57,673 bases of DNA from Candidatus Zhuqueibacterota bacterium. Its GTDB lineage: Bacteria; Zhuqueibacterota; Zhuqueibacteria; Residuimicrobiales; Oceaniaggregativiventaceae. Below the pieces are notes generated by a model, which was given only the letters and a program-made list of their open reading frames with translations, made no database searches and was not told the origin of the DNA. The stretch is from the NCBI GenBank assembly GCA_014728115.1, contig WJME01000042.1, positions 1-57,673 on the forward strand. Direction: 5' to 3'. This document shows, piece after piece, positions 53,265-57,673 of this stretch. Made by a program: the position numbers and the translations under genes. The first letter of the stretch is position 1, and each line of letters opens with the position of its first letter.

Positions 53265-55634
53265 ATGAAAAACGGTCTGATGCGATGGTTAGGTCCGGGT
53301 TTTTGTCTGGTTACGATCATGTTCTGCAGCTGTACAGAAAAAAATGACACTCGGGCCTATACATTATGGTATGATGAGCCTGCAAAAGAGTGGATTGAAG
53401 CGTTGCCTGTCGGCAACGGCCGGCTGGGAGCCATGGTTTTTGGCAATCCGGATAGCGAACGCATTCAGCTCAATGAAGAGAGTCTGTGGGCCGGCCAGCC
53501 TATCGATAATAACAATCCCCTGGCCCTGGAAAACCTGCCACGAATCCGTCAATTGTTGTTCAAGGGCAAAAATCAACAAGCCTTTGTCCTGGCGCAAAAG
53601 ACGCTTTTAGGCACACCTCCTGAAATACGATCGTACCAAACCCTTGGTGATCTTTATCTGATCGGGAAGGAAAATAGTTCGCTCTTTCATAACTATACGC
53701 GCGAGCTGGATCTTTCTACCGGAATCGCTTTGGCTCGTTATGACTCTGACGGCATGTCGGTCACCCGTCAGGTGTTTAGCTCGGCACCCGACAATCTGCT
53801 CGCAGTTCATCTCAAAACAGAGGGTGGGGATGGCTGGTCAGGATCGATCGCTTTGACCCGTGAACGCGATGCCCGTGTGCATGTGGTCAGCGATAACCGC
53901 TTGCTCATGCAGGGCCAGATCATCGATGACCCTGATCCTGAAAAGGGTCCGGGTGGCGAGCATATGCGATTCGGCGCTCTGTTGGATGTGAACATTTCCG
54001 ACGGGACCCTGTCCTCTGCGGAAGATGTGCTGATTCTGGAAAATGTCTCTGAAGCGCTGATCCTTTTTACCGCAGCCACCGATTATGACCGCGATCAGCT
54101 CGATTTTGATCGGACTGTTGATCCTGTTCAGCAGTGTCAGGATATCCTCGATGCCGCAGAGGGATCCTCTTTTGAAACGTTGGTTTCCCGACATTTAAAG
54201 GACCACCAAACCCTTTTTAACCGGGTCAAATTCGACCTGGGACCGGATACCCTTGATCATCTGCCGACCGATGAACGACTCCAACGCGTCAAACAAGGGG
54301 CCGATGACCCCGGTCTGATGACGACCTATTTTCAATATGGCCGTTATCTTCTCATGGGGTCGTCACGGGCACCTGGTGTGCTCCCTGCCAATCTGCAGGG
54401 CATCTGGAATCATCATTACGAGGCCCCCTGGAATTCCGATTTCCATACCAATATCAATCTGCAGATGAATTACTGGCCGGCCCAGGTCACCAATCTGCCC
54501 GAGACCGTACCCCCGCTTATCGAATTTTTTGACCGGCTGCGCATTCCCGGCCGCATCACCGCCCGTGACATGTATGGCGCCGATGGCTGGAATATGCACC
54601 ATGTCACCGATCCGTTCGGGCGCACCGGACTCATGGATGGCATTCAATGGGGCACCTCACCGCTGGCCGGAGCCTGGATGTGCCTGTCTCTGTGGCGTCA
54701 ATACGAGTTCATGCAGGATAAAGAGCTCCTCCGGGAACAGATCTATCCCATTCTCAAAGGCGCAGCCGAGTTTACCCTCGATTTTCTGGTCGAGGGTCCG
54801 GATGGCTATTGGGTCACCGCTCCTTCCATGTCGCCCGAGAATGCATTCTATTTACCAGGCACCCGGGAGACCACGCAGCTGACCTATGCCGCTACCATCG
54901 ACATTGAGATCATCCACGAACTGTTCAATGCCTGTATAAAGGCTGCCGGGATTCTGGAACAGGATTCTGATTTTGCGCAAACACTAAAACAAACCCTGGA
55001 TCGTTTACCGCCCCTGCAAATCGGCGCCGATGGCACCCTGCAAGAGTGGATCGAGGACTATAAAGAGGCCGAACCCGGTCATCGCCATATTTCGCATTTA
55101 TTCGGACTCTATCCCGGCACCCTGATCAATCCACATACACCCGAGCTGTTCGAGGCAGCCCGTCGCACCATCGAGAAGCGTCTCGCTCATGGCGGAGGAC
55201 ACACCGGCTGGAGCCGCGCCTGGATCATCAGCTTTTATGCCCGTCTGTTGGATGGCGAGCAGGCCCACCACCACCTGCATCAGCTGCTCGCCAAATCCAC
55301 GCTGCCCAATCTGTTCGATACCCATCCGCCATTTCAGATCGACGGTAACTTTGGCGGCACCGCCGGTATCGCCGAGATGCTGCTGCAGAGCCACAGCAAC
55401 GAGATCCGGCTCTTGCCCGCTTTGCCCGTTGCCTGGCCGCAAGGCTCCATCACCGGCCTGCGCGCCCGCGGCGCTGTCGAGGTGGATATGGAATGGGAAA
55501 ACGGGGTGCTGACAGAGGCGCGCTTGCGACCGGAAAAGAATGACCCTCTCACTATTGTTTACAAGGACCAACGGATAGAGGTGGATGCACATGCTGGTAA
55601 AGAAATTCTCCTGAATAGAGAGAGTTTTAATTGA
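53265..55634 (+). CDS. GH95-family alpha-L-fucosidase-like lipoprotein
   Basis: A 789-residue enzyme; LGPGFCLVTIMFCSC-T shows a lipobox-like end, so it is probably a lipoprotein. The GH95 start is clear: LWYDEPAKEWIEALPVGNGR and LGAMVFGNPDSERIQLNEES. The (alpha/alpha)6 barrel holds WNSDFHTNINLQMNYWPA, HHVTDPFGR, GGHTGWSRAWIISFYARL and PPFQIDGNFGGTAGIAEML, which carry the Asn and Asp/Glu active-site residues of the family. GH95 enzymes remove terminal alpha-1,2-L-fucose or galactose by inversion. Start at 53265 chosen for AAGGAGAG, six bases before it. Neighbours are a GH99-like and a GH127-like enzyme, so a glycan with fucose, arabinose and mannose is likely. Confidence 0.93.
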   Translation: MKNGLMRWLGPGFCLVTIMFCSCTEKNDTRAYTLWYDEPAKEWIEALPVGNGRLGAMVFGNPDSERIQLNEESLWAGQPIDNNNPLALENLPRIRQLLFKGKNQQAFVLAQKTLLGTPPEIRSYQTLGDLYLIGKENSSLFHNYTRELDLSTGIALARYDSDGMSVTRQVFSSAPDNLLAVHLKTEGGDGWSGSIALTRERDARVHVVSDNRLLMQGQIIDDPDPEKGPGGEHMRFGALLDVNISDGTLSSAEDVLILENVSEALILFTAATDYDRDQLDFDRTVDPVQQCQDILDAAEGSSFETLVSRHLKDHQTLFNRVKFDLGPDTLDHLPTDERLQRVKQGADDPGLMTTYFQYGRYLLMGSSRAPGVLPANLQGIWNHHYEAPWNSDFHTNINLQMNYWPAQVTNLPETVPPLIEFFDRLRIPGRITARDMYGADGWNMHHVTDPFGRTGLMDGIQWGTSPLAGAWMCLSLWRQYEFMQDKELLREQIYPILKGAAEFTLDFLVEGPDGYWVTAPSMSPENAFYLPGTRETTQLTYAATIDIEIIHELFNACIKAAGILEQDSDFAQTLKQTLDRLPPLQIGADGTLQEWIEDYKEAEPGHRHISHLFGLYPGTLINPHTPELFEAARRTIEKRLAHGGGHTGWSRAWIISFYARLLDGEQAHHHLHQLLAKSTLPNLFDTHPPFQIDGNFGGTAGIAEMLLQSHSNEIRLLPALPVAWPQGSITGLRARGAVEVDMEWENGVLTEARLRPEKNDPLTIVYKDQRIEVDAHAGKEILLNRESFN

Positions 55635-55864
55635 AAATACAGCGGTCAATTAATAATTTAGAATTGAGAATTAAAGGAGCCCTGGTTGATCTAATGGCTT
55701 GAACAGATATATCCAAGTGTCAGATTTTAATTGCAAATGCTATTCTTTGCGTCATTGCGTCTCGTATGTTAATTTTAGCGTGAGATTTATCAGCGAATTT
55801 TTTTGATAGAAACAAGAGTGATTCCAGACCATTTTTTGTAAAAATACCAATATCCGGAGAAGAT

Positions 55865-57673
55865 ATGAGATTAAATTTAATTCTGATTTCTTTATTGTTC
55901 ACCTCGCTCATTTTCGCTCAACCCCGCTATGACAGCGATCAGGGGGTAGGATATATATTCAACCGGGAGCCTCTCGTCAAGGTGCCTTTTGCTCAACTCC
56001 CCCTGGGCGCCATCGAACCACAGGGCTGGATTCTGGAACAACTGAATCGTCAGGCCACGGGACTGACCGGTAACCTCGACAAAGTCTATACCAAAGTCGT
56101 GGGTCCGCGCAATGGCTGGTTAGGCGGCGACGGTGATGGCTGGGAACGCGGTCCCTACTGGATCGACGGCCTGTTGCCGCTGGCCTATCTGCTCGATGAC
56201 GAGATGCTCATGGCCAAAGTACAACCGTGGATCGAATGGTCCATCGCCAATCAGACCGATGAGGGCTATTTTGGTCCGGTGCCGTTCGAACAAGAGCCTC
56301 CGGATGAACCGGGATTGCAAAAGACCCGGCGACGGGACTGGTGGCCCAAGATGGTCATGCTCAAGATCATGCAGCAATACTATATGGCCACCGGTGATGA
56401 CCGGGTTATCGAACTGCTGACGCGTTATTTCCGCTATCAGCTGGAAACCTTGCCGTCCACGCCGCTGGACACCTGGTCGTTCTGGGCCAACCGTCGTGGT
56501 GGCGATAACATGATGGTGGTCTATTGGCTCTATAATCTCACCGGAGACGAGTTCCTTTTGGATCTCACCCGGATCCTCAACGACCAGACCCACCCCTATA
56601 CCGATATGTTTTTAAAAGGCGATGTGCTCAGCTCCATGTTTCAGTTCCATTGCGTCAACCTGGCGCAAGGATTCAAACAGCCTGCGATTTACTATCAGCA
56701 GGATCCCCATCCGAGCCATGTCGAGGCGCTGCAAAAAGGATTCGCTGATCTGCGTAAATACCATGGCCAGCCGCAGGGCATGTACGGTGGCGATGAGCCG
56801 CTGCACGGTCAGGGTGCCACCCAGGGATCAGAACTGTGCTCCACTGTCGAGCTCATGTTCTCGCTGGAAAACATGCTGCAGATCTTTGGGGATCCGGTCT
56901 ATGCCGATCATCTGGAGCGAATTGCTTACAACTCGTTGCCTACACAAATCGACGATCAATTTACCACCAAACAATATTATCAGCAACCCAACCAGGTCAA
57001 AGTCACCTGGGGCGATCACAATTTTTATACCGACAATCCCCATCGCCTGGTGTATGGCACCACCACAGGCTATCCGTGCTGTACCACGAATATGCACCAG
57101 GGCTGGCCCAAGCTGGTCAATAATCTCTGGTATGCCAGCCTGGACAGCGGACTGGCTGCTCTCATGTATGCGCCCTGCGAGGTCAATGCTTTGGTGGCTG
57201 ATGGTAATAGAGTCACCATCACGGAAAAAACCCGCTATCCCTTTGAAGATACGATCCGGTTCGAGATTCAAACCGGACAGCCGGTCGAGTTTCCGCTGCA
57301 TCTGAGGATTCCGGCCTGGTGCCAACAAGCGGTTATTTCTGTCAATGGGGAACAATGGGAGTCGCCAAAAGCCGGACAGATCGTCAGAATCGATCGCACC
57401 TGGAGCGATAGCGACAGGGTCGAACTGGTGCTGCCCATGCAGATCGCTATAGAGCGCTATTACAAAGACGCGACCAGTATCGTGCGCGGTCCGTTGGTCT
57501 ATGCTCTAAAGATAGATGAACACTGGAAATACACCGAATCCACGGAACACCCGCCCGGCTATTATGAAGTGCTTGCGACCAGTCCCTGGAATTATGGCCT
57601 GGATGAAACTGTTATCAAAGAGCCTGAAAAGGGATTCGAGGTCATGGAAAATCCGGCAGTGAGCGATTATCCC
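55865..57673 (+). CDS. GH127-like beta-L-arabinofuranosidase family protein (runs off right edge)
   Basis: An open frame of 603 codons from ATG 55865 to the window end without a stop. A signal peptide (LNLILISLLFTSLIFAQ) exports it. The domain begins PFAQLPLGAIEPQGWI-type sequence and continues with DWWPKMVMLKIMQQYY (alpha/alpha barrel). SELCSTVE (Glu323, Cys325) and YPCCTTNMHQGWPKL (Cys405, Cys406) match the spacing of the Zn-binding Glu and three Cys in characterised GH127 arabinofuranosidase, one Cys being the nucleophile. A beta-sandwich domain (LHLRIPAWC-like) starts at about 470. Enzymes of this group release L-arabinofuranose from plant glycans or glycoproteins. The start has GGAGA before the ATG. 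Confidence 0.88.
   Translation, partial: MRLNLILISLLFTSLIFAQPRYDSDQGVGYIFNREPLVKVPFAQLPLGAIEPQGWILEQLNRQATGLTGNLDKVYTKVVGPRNGWLGGDGDGWERGPYWIDGLLPLAYLLDDEMLMAKVQPWIEWSIANQTDEGYFGPVPFEQEPPDEPGLQKTRRRDWWPKMVMLKIMQQYYMATGDDRVIELLTRYFRYQLETLPSTPLDTWSFWANRRGGDNMMVVYWLYNLTGDEFLLDLTRILNDQTHPYTDMFLKGDVLSSMFQFHCVNLAQGFKQPAIYYQQDPHPSHVEALQKGFADLRKYHGQPQGMYGGDEPLHGQGATQGSELCSTVELMFSLENMLQIFGDPVYADHLERIAYNSLPTQIDDQFTTKQYYQQPNQVKVTWGDHNFYTDNPHRLVYGTTTGYPCCTTNMHQGWPKLVNNLWYASLDSGLAALMYAPCEVNALVADGNRVTITEKTRYPFEDTIRFEIQTGQPVEFPLHLRIPAWCQQAVISVNGEQWESPKAGQIVRIDRTWSDSDRVELVLPMQIAIERYYKDATSIVRGPLVYALKIDEHWKYTESTEHPPGYYEVLATSPWNYGLDETVIKEPEKGFEVMENPAVSDYP

Noticed and set aside
55635..55864. Small gene or second GxxExxY remnant before the GH127-like gene
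   Set aside because: The sequence TTGCGTCATTGCGTCTCG looks like the low-complexity flanks often seen near such genes, but no protein motif can be read on either strand.
1..57673. tRNA, rRNA, CRISPR array or insertion sequence
   Set aside because: I looked for cloverleaf-like pieces, spaced repeats and transposase motifs and found none that hold up.

Overview
The window looks like a chromosomal segment from an uncultured, probably anaerobic or facultative heterotroph of the Fibrobacteres-Chlorobi-Bacteroidetes (FCB) side of the bacteria, with KSB1/Calditrichota-like lineages the best fit. This is inferred from gene content only. Two intact secreted proteins and two decayed ones carry the C-terminal tail typical of type IX secretion cargo (YPNPFNP signature). 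Anaerobic features include many 4Fe-4S proteins and a gene pair resembling the anaerobic ergothioneine route. There are no rRNA or tRNA genes, no CRISPR array, no insertion sequence and no recognisable transcription regulator.

Layout. 1-1769 (minus): the start of a probable PAP2-type phosphatase, downstream of a sugar-porter MFS transporter. 1964-6402 (plus): a GH15 glucoamylase/trehalase-like enzyme, a DoxX membrane domain fused to a TIM-barrel-like domain, and a secreted polysaccharide-lyase-like protein. 6882-29701 (plus): a long, almost gap-free gene train dominated by seven PQQ-like beta-propeller proteins and one NHL propeller. Set among them are a NIPSNAP protein, a redox block (small Cys-rich membrane protein, Tat-exported polyferredoxin, NapH-like membrane polyferredoxin, NuoE/NuoF/ferredoxin fusion, ferredoxin/GltD-like flavoprotein), a GT4 glycosyltransferase and an ABC ATPase plus FtsX-type permease. 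29901-31217: a Tat-exported Gfo/Idh/MocA oxidoreductase ending at a strong terminator.

31218-39160 is mixed: a cold-shock protein with a structured leader, an exported SAM-methyltransferase-like protein, and a large type IX-sorted protein. It also holds a type IX pseudogene with two stops and one frameshift, a remnant of another type IX tail, a tail-fibre-like surface protein, and a 150-bp repeat pair, one copy of which is followed by a scrap of an alpha/beta-hydrolase gene. 39160-43918 (plus) carries the intact hydrolase, an EgtD/EanA-like histidine methyltransferase, an EanB-like three-rhodanese protein and a PRPP-synthetase-like enzyme. 43998-49316 (minus) holds a second tail-fibre-like protein, an acyl-ACP-synthetase-like ligase and an NCS1 transporter with a 59-residue membrane partner, interrupted by a decayed GxxExxY gene between inverted repeats on the plus strand. 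49760-57673 (plus) is a polysaccharide-degradation block: a GH99-like type IX protein, a GH95 fucosidase-family lipoprotein and a GH127-like enzyme running off the right edge.

How the genes may work together. The most unusual part is 13064-21866. Cytoplasmic NADH-type flavin/FeS subunits, a flavoprotein apparently lacking its own NAD(P)H-binding domain, a membrane polyferredoxin and a periplasmic polyferredoxin could form one electron path from NAD(P)H across the membrane (or the reverse), surrounded by exported propeller proteins of unknown function. I know of no described complex with this composition; the path is inference. The remaining genes suggest growth on fucose-, arabinose-, mannose- and alpha-glucan-containing polysaccharides.
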